A stretch of DNA of 64,000 nucleotides, from contig NZ_LR734844.1 in assembly GCF_900010725.2 (NCBI RefSeq), positions 193,995-257,994 of the forward strand, read 5' to 3'. A program made the position numbers and the translations under genes. The notes under the pieces are model-generated. The model was not told where the DNA came from and did no database searches. It saw only the letters and a list, made by a program, of their open reading frames with translations. The DNA is from Planktothrix serta PCC 8927 (GTDB lineage: Bacteria > Cyanobacteriota > Cyanobacteriia > Cyanobacteriales > Microcoleaceae). Shown here in pieces: positions 1 through 10,609 of the stretch. Position 1 is the first letter of the stretch. Every line of letters begins with the position of its first letter.

Positions 1-2
1 CA

Positions 3-1613
3 GCTTCCACCTTAACAATTGTAGCGGTTTTTCTCCCCGTTGCCTTTATGGGAGATGCGTTAGGACAGTTTTTTAAACCCTTTGCTTTAACGATTTCTTC
101 GGCTGTGGTTATATCATTATTAGTCGCTAGAACTTTGTCTCCAGTTTTAGCAGTTTATTGGTTAAAACCTGCCAAAAATAAACCCGAAAATTATCCTCCT
201 AAACCAAACCCCATTATCGAAACTTATCGTCGATTATTACAATGGTCACTGACCCATCGTAAACGGGTTATTTTAATCGCTATTTTGAGTTTTATTGCAG
301 GTTTAGCCTTAATTCCGTTTGTTCCTCAAGGCTTTTTACCTCGGTTAGACCGAGGAGAATTTGTGATTAATTATTCCTATCCTTTACCTCAAATTTCTAA
401 TATTAAGGTTCAAAAAAATTTTCAAACCCAAGAAACTCCTACAGACACCCCAACGGTCGAAACAAATATGTTTCAACAACAGGGAGCGTTTGATTGGTTA
501 ACGGATTTAGCTCGAAATCCGATTCAATTATTTTTGAGAAAAACTCGGACGACAGGAGACAAAATAGAAAGCGTTGTTTTAAATACTCCCGATGTGGAAG
601 AAGCCTTTACCATTGCCGGAATTAAAGGACAACCGAATAAAGGCAGAATTTATGTTAAATTAAAAAATAATCGTCAATTTACGACCTTAGAAACTCAAGA
701 CCAAATTCGTTCTAATTTACCCCCCATTAATAACGTAACTGTCAGTGTCGAAGATATTCAATTTGTAGAAACAGGAGATGAGAAACCTTTACAAATTGTG
801 TTAGTTGGAGATGATGTTAATCTTTTAAAAAATACTGCGAAAGCTATTCAAGAAAAAGTCGCAAAATTACCTGGTTTTGTAGATGTTCGGGCGACAGGAG
901 AAGAAAATATATCTAATGAGATTAACCAAATTGAACGCTTTAATGGTCAACGGGCTGCTTATGTTACCGCTAACTTAAGTCAAGGTCAATTATTAGGAGA
1001 TGCGACCCATCAAGTTTTTAACATTGCTCAACCTTTAATTCCTAATGGGATAACGTTAAAATTAACCGGAGATTCTGCTAGAATTGGTCAAGTTTTAAAT
1101 AGCTTTCTTGTTACTCTCATTTTTTCTGTAGTTTGTATGTTAGGGTTACTATTCTTATTATTTGGTCGTTGGGTTGAACCTGCGGTAGTTGGGTTAACAC
1201 TTCCGCTATGTTTAGTTGGGGCAATGTTAGCATTATTAGTCACTCAAAGTGCTTTTGGAATTATCTCTTTAATTGGCTTAATCTTCCTGTTAGGATTATT
1301 AGATAAAAATGTGTTATTACTGATGGATTATGTTAACCAACTCCGTCAAAAAGGCATGAGTCGAAATCAAGCTATTATTGAAACGGGCGCAGTCCGCTTA
1401 AGACCGATTATTATGACCACTTCCTCAACGATTTTAGGAATGTTACCAATTGCGTTAGGATTAGGAGCAGGGGCAGAATTAAGACAACCGATGGCTGTTG
1501 CTATTATTGGGGGGTTAATGACTTCTACGTTATTAAGTTTAATTGTCGTTCCTGTTTTAAATACATTGTTAGAAGATCAAGGGTTGAAAATTAAACACCG
1601 ATTTAAGAAATAG
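3..1613 (+). CDS. Efflux RND transporter permease, C-terminal part (5' end outside window)
   Basis: This is the C-terminal part of an inner-membrane proton-driven RND (HAE1/AcrB-type) pump. The reading frame is open to the left edge, so the gene starts outside the window; the first ATG at 48 is internal. Visible are a membrane segment near the start, a large hydrophilic porter/docking region (about residues 110-340 of the visible part) and a closing bundle of hydrophobic helices. GLLDKNVLLLMDY matches TM10 of AcrB, where the Lys of AKNAILIVEF sits, and the Lys is kept. The TM4 Asp pair would lie upstream and cannot be checked. The hopanoid genes follow 35 nt downstream, probably co-transcribed; substrate unknown. 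Confidence 0.9.
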   Translation, partial: ASTLTIVAVFLPVAFMGDALGQFFKPFALTISSAVVISLLVARTLSPVLAVYWLKPAKNKPENYPPKPNPIIETYRRLLQWSLTHRKRVILIAILSFIAGLALIPFVPQGFLPRLDRGEFVINYSYPLPQISNIKVQKNFQTQETPTDTPTVETNMFQQQGAFDWLTDLARNPIQLFLRKTRTTGDKIESVVLNTPDVEEAFTIAGIKGQPNKGRIYVKLKNNRQFTTLETQDQIRSNLPPINNVTVSVEDIQFVETGDEKPLQIVLVGDDVNLLKNTAKAIQEKVAKLPGFVDVRATGEENISNEINQIERFNGQRAAYVTANLSQGQLLGDATHQVFNIAQPLIPNGITLKLTGDSARIGQVLNSFLVTLIFSVVCMLGLLFLLFGRWVEPAVVGLTLPLCLVGAMLALLVTQSAFGIISLIGLIFLLGLLDKNVLLLMDYVNQLRQKGMSRNQAIIETGAVRLRPIIMTTSSTILGMLPIALGLGAGAELRQPMAVAIIGGLMTSTLLSLIVVPVLNTLLEDQGLKIKHRFKK

Positions 1614-1648
1614 AGTTAATAAACACAAAGACACTAAGACACTAAGAG

Positions 1649-2629
1649 ATGATGAAAGTTTTTGTAACGGGTGGGACGGGGTTTATTGGAGCGAATTTAG
1701 TGCGACTGTTATTGAAAAATAACTATGACGTTCGGGTGTTAGTTCGTCCTGAGAGTAATTTAGATAATTTAAAAAACTTAGAGGTTGAAATTGTTGAAGG
1801 TTGTTTAACGGATTCTAATTTATATCAATCTTTAAAGGGCTGTCAGGTTTTATTTCATTGTGCAGCCCATTATTCTCTTTGGCAAAGGGATAAACCTTTA
1901 TTAGAGCGCTATAATATTATCGGAACTCGTAATATTTTAGCTGCTGCTAGAAAAGCGGGAATTGAACGAACTATTTATACCAGTTCCGTCGCAGCTATTG
2001 GGGTAAAACCGGGCGTTGCTGTGAATGAAACTTATCAAAGTCCGGTTGAGAATTTAGTCGGATATTATAAAAAATCTAAATATTGGGCAGAACAAGAAGC
2101 GCATTATGCAGTACAATTAGGTCAGGATATAGTGATTGTCAATCCCAGTACCCCTGTTGGCTCGTGGGATATTAAACCTACGCCGACAGGGGAATTAATA
2201 TTGCGGTTTCTTCGCCGAAAAATGCCTGCTTATGTGAATACCGGATTAAATTTTATTGATGTTCGAGATGTGGCCCAAGGTCATTTACTCGCCTTAGAAA
2301 AAGGGAAAACTGGAGAACGCTATATTTTAGGTCATCAAAATTTAACCTTAAAAGAATTTTTAGAGTTATTATCAGAAATTACAGGTTTATCTGCCCCTCA
2401 AAAAATAATCCCGATTTGGCTTCCTTTAAGCGTTTCCTGGGTCGATGAAATGATTTTAGCAAAACTCGGTAAATCCCCTTCTATCCCCTTAGATGGCGTG
2501 AAAATGTCAAGACAACCGATGTATTATAATGCCTCAAAAGCGGTTCGAGAATTGGGTTTACCTCAATCTGATATTAAAACCGCCTTGAAAGATGCCGTTA
2601 ATTGGTTTATGTTAACTGTTGACTGTTAA
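1649..2629 (+). CDS. hpnA: HpnA-type NAD-dependent sugar epimerase (hopanoid-associated)
   Basis: A 326-aa extended short-chain dehydrogenase/reductase. The N-terminal Rossmann motif is GGTGFIGANL (residues 8-17), and the catalytic Tyr-x3-Lys lies in the YYKKSKY stretch near residue 140, preceded by the Ser-rich TSSVAAIG strand. Family length and sequence fit HpnA, the epimerase linked to bacteriohopanepolyol side-chain synthesis. It is followed 33 nt later by hpnH, the usual partner, which supports the name. An ATG pair at 1649/1652 leaves the exact start uncertain by one codon. No strong Shine-Dalgarno is present, so translation may depend on the upstream gene. Confidence 0.9.
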   Translation: MMKVFVTGGTGFIGANLVRLLLKNNYDVRVLVRPESNLDNLKNLEVEIVEGCLTDSNLYQSLKGCQVLFHCAAHYSLWQRDKPLLERYNIIGTRNILAAARKAGIERTIYTSSVAAIGVKPGVAVNETYQSPVENLVGYYKKSKYWAEQEAHYAVQLGQDIVIVNPSTPVGSWDIKPTPTGELILRFLRRKMPAYVNTGLNFIDVRDVAQGHLLALEKGKTGERYILGHQNLTLKEFLELLSEITGLSAPQKIIPIWLPLSVSWVDEMILAKLGKSPSIPLDGVKMSRQPMYYNASKAVRELGLPQSDIKTALKDAVNWFMLTVDC

Positions 2630-2662
2630 ATATTAGAATAAGTTTCTGGTGAAAGGAGAAAA

Positions 2663-3673
2663 ATGGCCATTCAAATTGAACAAGCGATCGCTGTTGGCAA
2701 ATATCTGTTTATGCAACGGTTAATGGGGCGAAAAAAATTTCCCCTCGTGTTAATGTTAGAACCGTTATTTCGCTGTAATTTAGCTTGTTCTGGCTGTGGA
2801 AAAATTCAACATCCTAAAGAAATTCTCAAGCAAAATTTAACCCCAGAAGACTGTTTTAAAGCGGTGGAAGAATGCGGCGCACCTGTGGTTTCTATTCCTG
2901 GGGGTGAACCGTTATTACATCCCCAAATTGATCAAATTGTTCAAGGGTTAGTCGCCCGCAAAAAATTTGTTTATTTGTGTACAAATGGAATTTTACTGGA
3001 AAAGACTTTAGACAAATTTAAACCTTCTCCCTATTTAACCTTTAGTGTACATTTAGATGGGTTAAAAGCACATCATGATCAATGTGTAGACCGAGAAGGC
3101 GTGTTTGAAATTGCAGTTCAAGCCATTAAAGTTGCCAAATCTAAAGGATTTAGAGTCACGACCAATACAACCGTATTTTCTGGAGCCAGTTCTCAAGAAA
3201 TGCAGAATTTTTTTGATTTTCTGGAAAGTTTAGAGTTAGATGGAATGATGATTTCTCCAGGTTATAGTTATGAATGGGCACCGGATCAAGAACATTTCTT
3301 AAAACGGGAACAAACCAAAGCCTTATTCCGAGAAATTTTATCTCCCTATCAATCTGGGAAAAAGAAATGGAATTTTAATCATAATCCTTTATTCCTCGAT
3401 TTTCTAATGGGAAAAGAAGATTATGATTGTACCCCTTGGGGAAGTCCCAGTTACAGTGTTTTAGGATGGCAAAAACCCTGTTATTTGTTAAATGAAGGGT
3501 ATTATTCCAGTTATCAAGAATTATTAGAAAAAACCGACTGGGAACAATACGGAAAATCAAGCGGTAATCCCAAATGTACAGATTGTATGGTTCACTGTGG
3601 TTATGAACCAACAGCCGCAATAGAAGCCATGAAACTAGAAAATATGGGGCGTTCTATTGGGGCTTTATTTTAA
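2663..3673 (+). CDS. hpnH: Adenosyl-hopene transferase HpnH (radical SAM)
   Basis: HpnH adds the adenosyl group of SAM to diploptene, the first step of C35 hopanoid side-chain synthesis. The 336-aa protein has the radical-SAM cluster motif CNLACSGC (Cys at about residues 38, 42, 45), a SAM-binding GGEP motif near residue 79, and a C-terminal Cys cluster ([12 protein letters not shown]) typical of HpnH. AAAGGAG lies 5-6 nt before the ATG at 2663. It forms an operon with hpnA. Squalene-hopene cyclase is not in the window. Confidence 0.95.
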   Translation: MAIQIEQAIAVGKYLFMQRLMGRKKFPLVLMLEPLFRCNLACSGCGKIQHPKEILKQNLTPEDCFKAVEECGAPVVSIPGGEPLLHPQIDQIVQGLVARKKFVYLCTNGILLEKTLDKFKPSPYLTFSVHLDGLKAHHDQCVDREGVFEIAVQAIKVAKSKGFRVTTNTTVFSGASSQEMQNFFDFLESLELDGMMISPGYSYEWAPDQEHFLKREQTKALFREILSPYQSGKKKWNFNHNPLFLDFLMGKEDYDCTPWGSPSYSVLGWQKPCYLLNEGYYSSYQELLEKTDWEQYGKSSGNPKCTDCMVHCGYEPTAAIEAMKLENMGRSIGALF

Positions 3674-3748
3674 GTATAGCAACCGCCAAGGCAGTTAGGA
3701 CATAGACTGATACTGAAACCTAGACGGTTAACTCTTTTCCTCCGGTAT

Positions 3749-3782
3749 TCCCTGTTCCCTGTTCCCTGTTCCCTGTTCCCTG
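3749..3782. repeat. Heptameric short tandem repeat (TTCCCTG)n
   Basis: About five perfect copies of TTCCCTG lie between the convergent hpnH and crtO genes. This is the short tandemly repeated repetitive (STRR) class common in filamentous cyanobacteria. The same heptamer occurs at about 26415-26427 and, on the other strand, at 54351-54382. Confidence 0.9.
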
Positions 3783-3802
3783 CTATATAATTGGGAAAAA
3801 AG

Positions 3803-5497
3803 TTAGGGGTTTTTTAATACCGAATTGGTAATGGATTGCAAAGACTTATAAGCCTCTGTTAAGGTTTGAGAAACAGGTTGTTGAGTGTATAAAAATACCC
3901 TGGCACAATTGCGACCGGGTAAGCCCGAAATTGAACCGCCTGGGTGAGTTCCGGCTCCGGTTAAAAATAACCCTTTAATGGGGGTGCGATAGTTAGCTAA
4001 TTCGGGTAACGGACGGAAAAACATCATTTGCTCTAAAGTCATATCAATATGATAGTAATTCCCATTTAAAGCACCCAGTCTTTCCCCTAATTCTGCCGGA
4101 CTTTCAACCCGACGCGCAATAATTGATTGTTTTAAATTGGGGGAATATTCCGCTAATTTATCTAATATTCGATCCGCGACTTTATGTTTTAATTCATCTG
4201 TCCAACCTGTTCCTTTTAACCCTGTTCCTTCGGCTCCAGCTATTTGATAAGGGGCAAAAAATTCAATCCAAAGGGTATGTTTTCCTTCAGGAGCCATTGT
4301 GGGATCAAGCATAGTTGGAACCACAACATACATGGATGGATCAGCATCAGGAATTTTGCCTAAAGTGGTATCATGGTGAGCAATTTCTACCTGTTTAACT
4401 GAGTCAGCAATTAATACAGAACCGATTAAATATTCATCTCGATGATTATGATGTTCAAAACGCAAAGGTTCGGATAATGCACAATCAATTTTGAGAATCG
4501 TTTCATTATTATTAACAATCCGACGTTCTAACCGTTCTCGCAATTCAGAATCAGCATCATCGACATCCGCAGCATCCATTAAATGCAAAAACAATCGTTT
4601 AGCATCAATATTAGAAATTACCCCTTTATTGGCTCGATATTCTTTACCATTGGCAACTCTAACCCCAATAGCTTTTCCATCATCAACTAATACTTTTTCA
4701 ACGTGTTGGTCGGTTAAAATTACCCCTCCATGAGCTTGAATTAAATTTAATAATGCTTGAACTAATGCTCCTGTTCCGCCTTTGGGTCTTGCCATTCCTG
4801 GATGATGTCGCATGGTCATCATCATCGCACCGACGGCGAGATTTTTTTGCGAAGGAGGAGTTCCTAATTCTGATGCTAACCGAGCTAAAGGTGCTTTGAG
4901 AAATTCCTCATCAAACCATTCATTTAATAAGTCCTCAGCACTGCTTAACATGGTTCGAGCAAAATCGAGAGCTTTTTCGGGAGAACCCAGAACAGAAAAC
5001 AAATCTTTAAGTTGACTAATATTGTAGTTTCCAGCAATATCAATAACAGATTGAGGAGGAGCACTAAAAATTGGGATAGCTGCATTAATAAACTGTTGCC
5101 AAAATCCGACAAAATCTCGATATTTAGCTGCATCTCTGGCGTTATAGCGTCCAATTTCAGCACAGGTTTCTTCAATGGATTTATGGGCTAAAAAGTATTT
5201 GCCATCAGGATGAGGACAAAATACAATCGGATCACAAAATAAATATTCTAAGCCATATTTATGCAGTTCTAATTCCTCAACAACTGGCCCTAAATGAATA
5301 AATTCATGATCAATCGCACACAGATTAAATTTAAACCCTGGAGCTTCTTCGGGAATGGCTTCTTCTGTGGTCGCAGCCCCCCCAGGAACAGAACGTTTTT
5401 CCAGTAATAAAACACTGTATCCCGCTTTTAAAAGATAAGAGGCACAGGTTAAACCGTTGTGACCTGCTCCAATGATAATAACATCGTAACTGTCCAT
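3803..5497 (-). CDS. crtO: Beta-carotene ketolase, CrtO type
   Basis: A 564-aa FAD-dependent oxidoreductase of the phytoene desaturase superfamily. CrtO oxidises beta-carotene at C4 to echinenone/canthaxanthin; echinenone is needed by orange carotenoid protein. The N-terminal dinucleotide fold is [14 protein letters not shown] (residues 6-19) followed by [15 protein letters not shown]. The C-terminal FAD motif is [23 protein letters not shown]. Blocks such as [13 protein letters not shown] and LEYLFCDP match the Synechocystis CrtO as I remember it, and the length agrees (about 540-560 aa). The ATG at 5497 is chosen because the flavin motif begins right after it. It appears monocistronic. Confidence 0.92.
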   Translation of the reverse strand: MDSYDVIIIGAGHNGLTCASYLLKAGYSVLLLEKRSVPGGAATTEEAIPEEAPGFKFNLCAIDHEFIHLGPVVEELELHKYGLEYLFCDPIVFCPHPDGKYFLAHKSIEETCAEIGRYNARDAAKYRDFVGFWQQFINAAIPIFSAPPQSVIDIAGNYNISQLKDLFSVLGSPEKALDFARTMLSSAEDLLNEWFDEEFLKAPLARLASELGTPPSQKNLAVGAMMMTMRHHPGMARPKGGTGALVQALLNLIQAHGGVILTDQHVEKVLVDDGKAIGVRVANGKEYRANKGVISNIDAKRLFLHLMDAADVDDADSELRERLERRIVNNNETILKIDCALSEPLRFEHHNHRDEYLIGSVLIADSVKQVEIAHHDTTLGKIPDADPSMYVVVPTMLDPTMAPEGKHTLWIEFFAPYQIAGAEGTGLKGTGWTDELKHKVADRILDKLAEYSPNLKQSIIARRVESPAELGERLGALNGNYYHIDMTLEQMMFFRPLPELANYRTPIKGLFLTGAGTHPGGSISGLPGRNCARVFLYTQQPVSQTLTEAYKSLQSITNSVLKNP

Positions 5498-5592
5498 AAT
5501 GATTGTCTTTTGTTGAAGTGTTTATGAGAATAAATTTAGGGTGCATTAGGAGTTTTTAAAACTTTTGATAACACACCCTGGTCTAAATGTTT

Positions 5593-6114
5593 TTAAGGTT
5601 GGTGAGGGTTTCCATCCCCAATCACAGCAATTTTATGGCGATATACTAATTCGCCACCATACCACCCTGTTATTGCTAACAGTCCCGCTACAACTACAGA
5701 AAGAATAATTCCCCAAGGAGCAATACTATCAATAATATTATCCCACCGTAAAAATAAACTAATTCCTGATAACACTAAAACGGCAATATTACCGACCATG
5801 TGAATCCATCCCGCTTTATGTTCTCGGACTCGATGAATTTTAAAAAAATCTAACATTCCTGTTAATCCTGCTAAAATTCCCGTTAGAATTCCACCTGTAA
5901 TTAACCAAAATGATGCGGTTGCCCAAAATGAGGAATTGGTGAATAAAAATAGAATATCTGTCAATAAAGCTGTTGTTAAAAATGCAATGGGAAAGGTGAC
6001 AATAAAAGGATGTAGAGGATGTCCTAAAATCGCAACACTACTGGGAATTCCACTATCATAATATTCCCGTTCGTTGCCTTCAATTAAAGGTTCTAAATGA
6101 GTAATGCGTGTCAT
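5593..6114 (-). CDS. DUF2231 family membrane protein
   Basis: A small integral membrane protein of unknown function. The frame opens at 6171, but the ATG at 6114 (protein beginning MTRITHLEPLIEG, 173 aa) has a GGAG eight bases upstream and is preferred. The conserved GHPLHPFIVTFPIA block marks DUF2231, and four hydrophobic helices follow, with a helix-breaking KIHRVREHKAGW loop in the middle. The family is often found with oxidoreductases or haem-associated membrane proteins, but nothing here identifies a partner. It lies 63 nt downstream of the DUF2993 gene on the same strand, so the two may form an operon. Confidence 0.8.
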   Translation of the reverse strand: MTRITHLEPLIEGNEREYYDSGIPSSVAILGHPLHPFIVTFPIAFLTTALLTDILFLFTNSSFWATASFWLITGGILTGILAGLTGMLDFFKIHRVREHKAGWIHMVGNIAVLVLSGISLFLRWDNIIDSIAPWGIILSVVVAGLLAITGWYGGELVYRHKIAVIGDGNPHQP

Positions 6115-6177
6115 GAGTTGATCTCCAATTGCAAATGTAGGTAAATTTCTGAGATTGATCCTAAAATTCAACCTTAA

Positions 6178-6924
6178 CTAACTCGCTGATGGAAAGGACT
6201 CAACATCAGCTTCTGCTAACAATGTGATTTTTTGATCCTCTAAATTTAAGCGTTGAATGCAAAGATTTACCCCTTTTAAGTTGAAATTATCTAAATTTAA
6301 GAGTTCGCTAGATTCATCAATTAAAGCCTGAGTTAATTCAGGAGAAACATTCTCTCCTTGAGAATATTGAATATCCTTGAGTTGAATCGTTTTGCGATCT
6401 GAACTAATATCCGGTAAGGCTGTAAATGCAATTTTTGAGGATTCTCCCTTGGGTTGCGAAATTAGATAAGCTTGGAGAAAGAATCGACCATTACCAGGAA
6501 GTTTAAATTCAACAGCTTGAGTATCAACTATTTCCTGATTTCCCTCAATTGAAATTTCCAAACCCCGCAGCTTTTTGAGAATATAATCAGAATTAAAAGC
6601 GCGATTAATATCCGCTTCTGTTAACACAACTTCAGCCGTTGCTTGAGTGGGATGATTCAGTTCAATTTGTCCGAAAGCAACACTCAGGGGATTAATAGAA
6701 ATCTCCGCAGTTGTGAGTTCCATTTTCTCCATTCTCAAGTCACTTTTCATCACGATTCCAGTTCCTGAAATTGTGGCAGAATCAACTTGACCCTCAACTA
6801 ACTTAATCGGATCAGTATTAACATTAACATCCAGTTCTTCAACTTCATCTAATTGACTGGCTAGAGTCATTTCTGCCAGTTTGTTTAAAGCCTGTTCTCC
6901 CAAATCATTGTGCTTCTGACTCAC
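6178..6924 (-). CDS. DUF2993 (LmeA-like) protein
   Basis: A 248-aa protein with no signal peptide or membrane segment. It starts at a GTG (6924) with GAGGAT about 12 nt upstream. It is a long run of beta-strand-like segments; GQVDSATISGTGIVMKSDLR and the following LTTAEISINPLSVAFGQIEL block fit the DUF2993 family, related to the lipid-binding LmeA proteins of actinobacteria. Cyanobacterial members are uncharacterised. The role is unknown and a lipid-binding function is only inferred from the family. Confidence 0.72.
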   Translation of the reverse strand: MSQKHNDLGEQALNKLAEMTLASQLDEVEELDVNVNTDPIKLVEGQVDSATISGTGIVMKSDLRMEKMELTTAEISINPLSVAFGQIELNHPTQATAEVVLTEADINRAFNSDYILKKLRGLEISIEGNQEIVDTQAVEFKLPGNGRFFLQAYLISQPKGESSKIAFTALPDISSDRKTIQLKDIQYSQGENVSPELTQALIDESSELLNLDNFNLKGVNLCIQRLNLEDQKITLLAEADVESFPSAS

Positions 6925-7135
6925 TCAAATTATCCTCAGTCTGGGTTGAGGATATTGTATGGAATTAAATCAAGATGTTGTATCTGTATTTAGGTAGAGA
7001 ACCTGATTTACCTAGTCTTCCATGCTGTATAAATAAATTCCTATTTTTAATAATCTATTCCTTAAGAAAGAGGAGATAATTTTCTGTCTTTGATAACTGT
7101 AGTTTTAGTAAAACTTATTTTTGTTGGAGAAAAAA

Positions 7136-7465
7136 ATGGCTCATCACAATAATAAATCTGGGCTGGAAATTGTCCTACAATGTGCAGTTGAGTGTGAACA
7201 CTGCGCCGATGAATGTATCGGAAATATGGCAGAGTGCGCTCGTTTATGTCGAGATTGTTCTCAATTATGTTGGACAATTGCAGGGTTTATGAGTCGCGGT
7301 TCTCGCTTTATTGCACCTCTGTGTCAGACTTGTTTAGAAGTTTGTGAAGCTTGCGCTAAAGAATGCCAAAAACACAATAATTCCCATTGCCAAAGCTGTG
7401 CTACAGCTTGTCAAAATGCGGCTGAACAATACCGTAAAATTGGAATGGTTGTTGCTGCTCTATAA
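7136..7465 (+). CDS. Four-helix bundle copper-binding protein (Csp/DUF326 type)
   Basis: A 109-aa, Cys-rich cytosolic protein with about 16 Cys spaced C-x3-C-x2-C along amphipathic helices (CAVECEHCADEC, CARLCRDCSQLC, CQTCLEVCEACAKEC, CQSCATAC). This is the pattern of Csp copper-storage proteins, whose Cys point into a four-helix bundle core and bind many Cu(I). There is no signal peptide, so it resembles the cytosolic Csp3 group. A further in-frame ATG exists at 7121, but GGAG six bases before the ATG at 7136 favours the shorter form. No copper regulator or transporter is adjacent. Confidence 0.88.
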   Translation: MAHHNNKSGLEIVLQCAVECEHCADECIGNMAECARLCRDCSQLCWTIAGFMSRGSRFIAPLCQTCLEVCEACAKECQKHNNSHCQSCATACQNAAEQYRKIGMVVAAL

Positions 7466-7495
7466 CGCTTTGATTTAATTGATGATTCAGTTGGG

Positions 7496-7535
7496 TATCC
7501 TATGGGTTACGTTGCCGACTGTAACCCATAGGATA
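7496..7535 (+). terminator. Perfect 15-bp inverted repeat after the copper-storage gene
   Basis: TATCCTATGGGTTAC (7496-7510) is followed by a 10-nt loop and its exact reverse complement (7521-7535). There is no long T-run directly after, so it is either an imperfect terminator or a palindromic repeat copy that protects the mRNA end. Confidence 0.5.
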
Positions 7536-7642
7536 GGGCTATTTTAACAAATTCTAGAAATTAATAAAACTTCTCCTATTTAACAGATTAGAGATGAGGT
7601 AATATTTCCAACTCAAAAACATTTCCATATTTTTTGTTGTAC

Positions 7643-7672
7643 ACCCGGCAACTTCTCTGAAACCGGGTTTTT
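7643..7672 (+). terminator. Candidate rho-independent terminator
   Basis: ACCCGG (7643) pairs with CCGGGT (7663) and is followed by a T-run. It lies between the convergent copper-binding gene and the helicase, so it could end transcription of the former. The CCGGGTTT core also recurs as a dispersed palindrome in cyanobacteria, so the role is uncertain. Confidence 0.45.
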
Positions 7673-7681
7673 AATTCCTCC

Positions 7682-10372
7682 TTAATCTACCGCTTCATTA
7701 ATCGGGAATCGATCAATTAAATGACGGGCGCGGATGGCATTTTGTTTGAGGGATTCACTTAAATGGGGAACATGGGGAATTTGTGATAGAAAATCCAACG
7801 TCCGCCGGAACATTCGCACAATATCCCCCTCATCTAAACTGGTATTAGAAACTAACTCTACCCAATCCGTTTCTAGGGCCCATTGTTCAATTAAACCCGT
7901 TAAATCCCGTTCTAACCAAATGGGTAACGCCACGCGATAGCGTCGTTGCTGTTTAAACAACTCCTGACGAACCCCCCGCAACCGTCCCAGAGCATTTTCC
8001 ACATTTTCCGATAACTCATAGCGTGTCCAACTATCGGGACGAGAAACCTCCGTCACCAACGCCGCACAAGCTGCTGCTAAATGATGGGGGTCAAGATCAT
8101 CAAAAATCCCTGACTTTAACACCAACCCTAACCACAATTCATTGTCACCGCGTAAGGCCGCCGTTGCTTGTCCTAAATCCGTTGGTTTCAATTCATCTAA
8201 AGCTTCAAAGTATTGCAAAATTGAAATTAAAGCCAAAAATTCTTGCCAATGATGGGCTAAATCATCCTCTAATTCCGTGCGACGTTCTTGAATAATTTCA
8301 TCTAATTCTGCCCACCGTTGCCATCGTTTTAATAGTTTATTCGGTTTACCCCAATCATGAATCGGATGGGCATCTAATTCTAGTTTTAACCGTTCCACTT
8401 GCTGCTGTTGGGCAATAATTTCGGGCGACGATTCTGATAAACTTAAATCAGGAATTTGTTGAGCCATCGCCACGGTCAACTGATCCCCTTTGCGACATTG
8501 GCCTAATTTAAACGGAATATTAGGAATATCCAAATAATCGACATTTAACCGTTTAGATTCCGTTTGCAAAATCACAATATCCGCCGAACTCACCACATAC
8601 CAACGATTATCCCGCCCTAAACACAGGAAATAGGGGACTTGTCCCGAACTGGGGGTTTTTGCCACTAACACCGAGGGAATGGGCTCAGCATCGAAACTTC
8701 GGGCTGTCGGGACGTGTTTTCCGCGTAAGCCGACAATAGTGCCTAATTCGATCAACTCCATCGACACCGCCATCCGTCGGATGCGACTATCTTCGGCTTG
8801 ATTTTGTAACAGTTTTAATAAACGACGTTCTTCTCGCAACCGTTCATAAATTTTTTCAAAACTGGCTAAGGTTTCCTCTAACATTGCCATATTTTGTTCG
8901 CCACGAAAGCCAAATTGGGCTTCAATTAACGCCAATTCTGCTTGCATGATTTCAATTTCCCGTTGGGCAGGAATTAAGTTAATTGTCGATAGATATTGTC
9001 CGAAACTGCGTTCAATTAATTCTTTGGCTTGCTCTAAAGAATGGCGTTGTAATAAATTCAAAACCATGCCATAACTGGGTGTGAATTGACTTACTAACGG
9101 GTCGGGTTTAGAAGTTGCTAAATAGGCGGCTTCCTTTGACCCTTCAAAGGGAGTTTGTACGGTGACAACATAGCCTTCAATATCCATCCCACGCCGTCCC
9201 GCCCGTCCTGACATTTGCAAAAATTCAGAGGGTTTTAATAAGCGATGACCATCATCGGTGCGTTTCGATAAACTTGAAATTACCGTAGTTCGAGCGGGCA
9301 TATTAATCCCAGCAGCGAGGGTTTCTGTGGCAAATACTACTTTAATTAACCCTTGTTGAAATAATTCTTCGACTAACCCTTTCCAAGTCGGTAATAATCC
9401 GGCATGATGAGCAGCAATTCCTCGATATAAAACTTCAACTTGTTCCGCGCGAACGCCTTCAGGACTGGAAGCTAAAAACGCATCAATTCGTTTTTTTAAT
9501 AGGGCTGTTTCCGCTTCATTGACTAAGGATAAATGACGGACTTCGGCGACAGAGCGATCGCATCCTTTGCGACTAAAGATAAAATAAATAGCAGGTAACA
9601 TATCCCGTTCTTGTAAGTGGGATAAAACGGCGGCTAAATTCGGAACATCATTTCGTCTTCCCCGTTGGGGGATGCCTTTTTTCTCTTTGAGGCGAGGATT
9701 AATTCTTTTGAGGGCATCATCTAATAGGGGAAAAAAGCCTTTAACATTGCAAAAATGATATTGTAATGGCACGGGCCGAAAGTCAGAATAAATTAACTCT
9801 GTTGGGCCATGAACTTGGGAAATCCAGTGGGTTAACTGTTCACTATTGGCCACCGTTGCGGATAACGCCACTAATTGAATTTCACGGGGACAATAAATAA
9901 TTGATTCTTCCCAAACTGTCCCCCGTTGGCGATCATTCATATAATGACACTCATCCAAAACCACCGCCTCCACCGCTTCCAGGGAGGTTCCTACCTCTCC
10001 AATCGGCGTACCATAGAGCATATTGCGGAAAATCTCTGTTGTCATCACCACCACCGGGGCGTCACGGTTTACGGAAATATCCCCCGTTAGTAACCCCACT
10101 TTTTCCCACCCAAACTGCTCTCGAAAGTCCCTAAATTTCTGATTAGATAAGGCTTTTAAGGGTGTAGTGTAGAAGACCCGACGCCCGCCCTGTAACGCCC
10201 GATGGATGGCATATTCCCCCACTAACGTTTTTCCTGACCCCGTTGGTGCACAGACGACAACGGATTTCCCTCCATTCAACGCCTGAATGGCATTGTACTG
10301 AAAATCGTCCAGGGGAAACGGAAATAGGCTGTTGAGATCCAGTTGGGGATCGTTTTGGGTAGAGTAGGACAC
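7682..10372 (-). CDS. Ski2/ISE2-like DExH-box RNA helicase
   Basis: An 896-aa superfamily-2 helicase. Motif I is CAPTGSGKTLVGEYA (about residues 41-55), motif II is DECHYMND (about 140), motif III is SAT, and motif VI is QMSGRAGRRGMD (about 390). A long C-terminal region resembles the DSHCT domain of Ski2/Mtr4 helicases. Cyanobacterial members are the relatives of the plastid protein ISE2, which acts in RNA processing and ribosome maturation; that role is inferred. The ATG at 10372 gives a start shortly before motif I with a DDFQYNAIQ Q-motif-like stretch. It is a stand-alone gene. Confidence 0.88.
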   Translation of the reverse strand: MSYSTQNDPQLDLNSLFPFPLDDFQYNAIQALNGGKSVVVCAPTGSGKTLVGEYAIHRALQGGRRVFYTTPLKALSNQKFRDFREQFGWEKVGLLTGDISVNRDAPVVVMTTEIFRNMLYGTPIGEVGTSLEAVEAVVLDECHYMNDRQRGTVWEESIIYCPREIQLVALSATVANSEQLTHWISQVHGPTELIYSDFRPVPLQYHFCNVKGFFPLLDDALKRINPRLKEKKGIPQRGRRNDVPNLAAVLSHLQERDMLPAIYFIFSRKGCDRSVAEVRHLSLVNEAETALLKKRIDAFLASSPEGVRAEQVEVLYRGIAAHHAGLLPTWKGLVEELFQQGLIKVVFATETLAAGINMPARTTVISSLSKRTDDGHRLLKPSEFLQMSGRAGRRGMDIEGYVVTVQTPFEGSKEAAYLATSKPDPLVSQFTPSYGMVLNLLQRHSLEQAKELIERSFGQYLSTINLIPAQREIEIMQAELALIEAQFGFRGEQNMAMLEETLASFEKIYERLREERRLLKLLQNQAEDSRIRRMAVSMELIELGTIVGLRGKHVPTARSFDAEPIPSVLVAKTPSSGQVPYFLCLGRDNRWYVVSSADIVILQTESKRLNVDYLDIPNIPFKLGQCRKGDQLTVAMAQQIPDLSLSESSPEIIAQQQQVERLKLELDAHPIHDWGKPNKLLKRWQRWAELDEIIQERRTELEDDLAHHWQEFLALISILQYFEALDELKPTDLGQATAALRGDNELWLGLVLKSGIFDDLDPHHLAAACAALVTEVSRPDSWTRYELSENVENALGRLRGVRQELFKQQRRYRVALPIWLERDLTGLIEQWALETDWVELVSNTSLDEGDIVRMFRRTLDFLSQIPHVPHLSESLKQNAIRARHLIDRFPINEAVD

Positions 10373-10609
10373 AAGAATCTAAATGATAAAGCTAATCTTA
10401 TTGTGCCTAAATTCTAGCTTGATTTACAGAGAAGTTGGAGAAAGTCTGATAAAAACTGCCTGATTGAGATAAAATCTCCTAGGGTCAATCGTCAGGGTGG
10501 TTTTGTTATCAATAGTATTTTTACGGTTTCGTTACCCGTTTTTAAGGCAAAACCTTGAACCTTATATTAACATAAAAATTTCAAAATTATCATTATTTTT
10601 AATAATTTT

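Noticed and set aside
6115-6171. N-terminal extension of the DUF2231 protein
   Set aside because: The downstream ATG has a well-spaced GGAG and the extension adds no conserved sequence.
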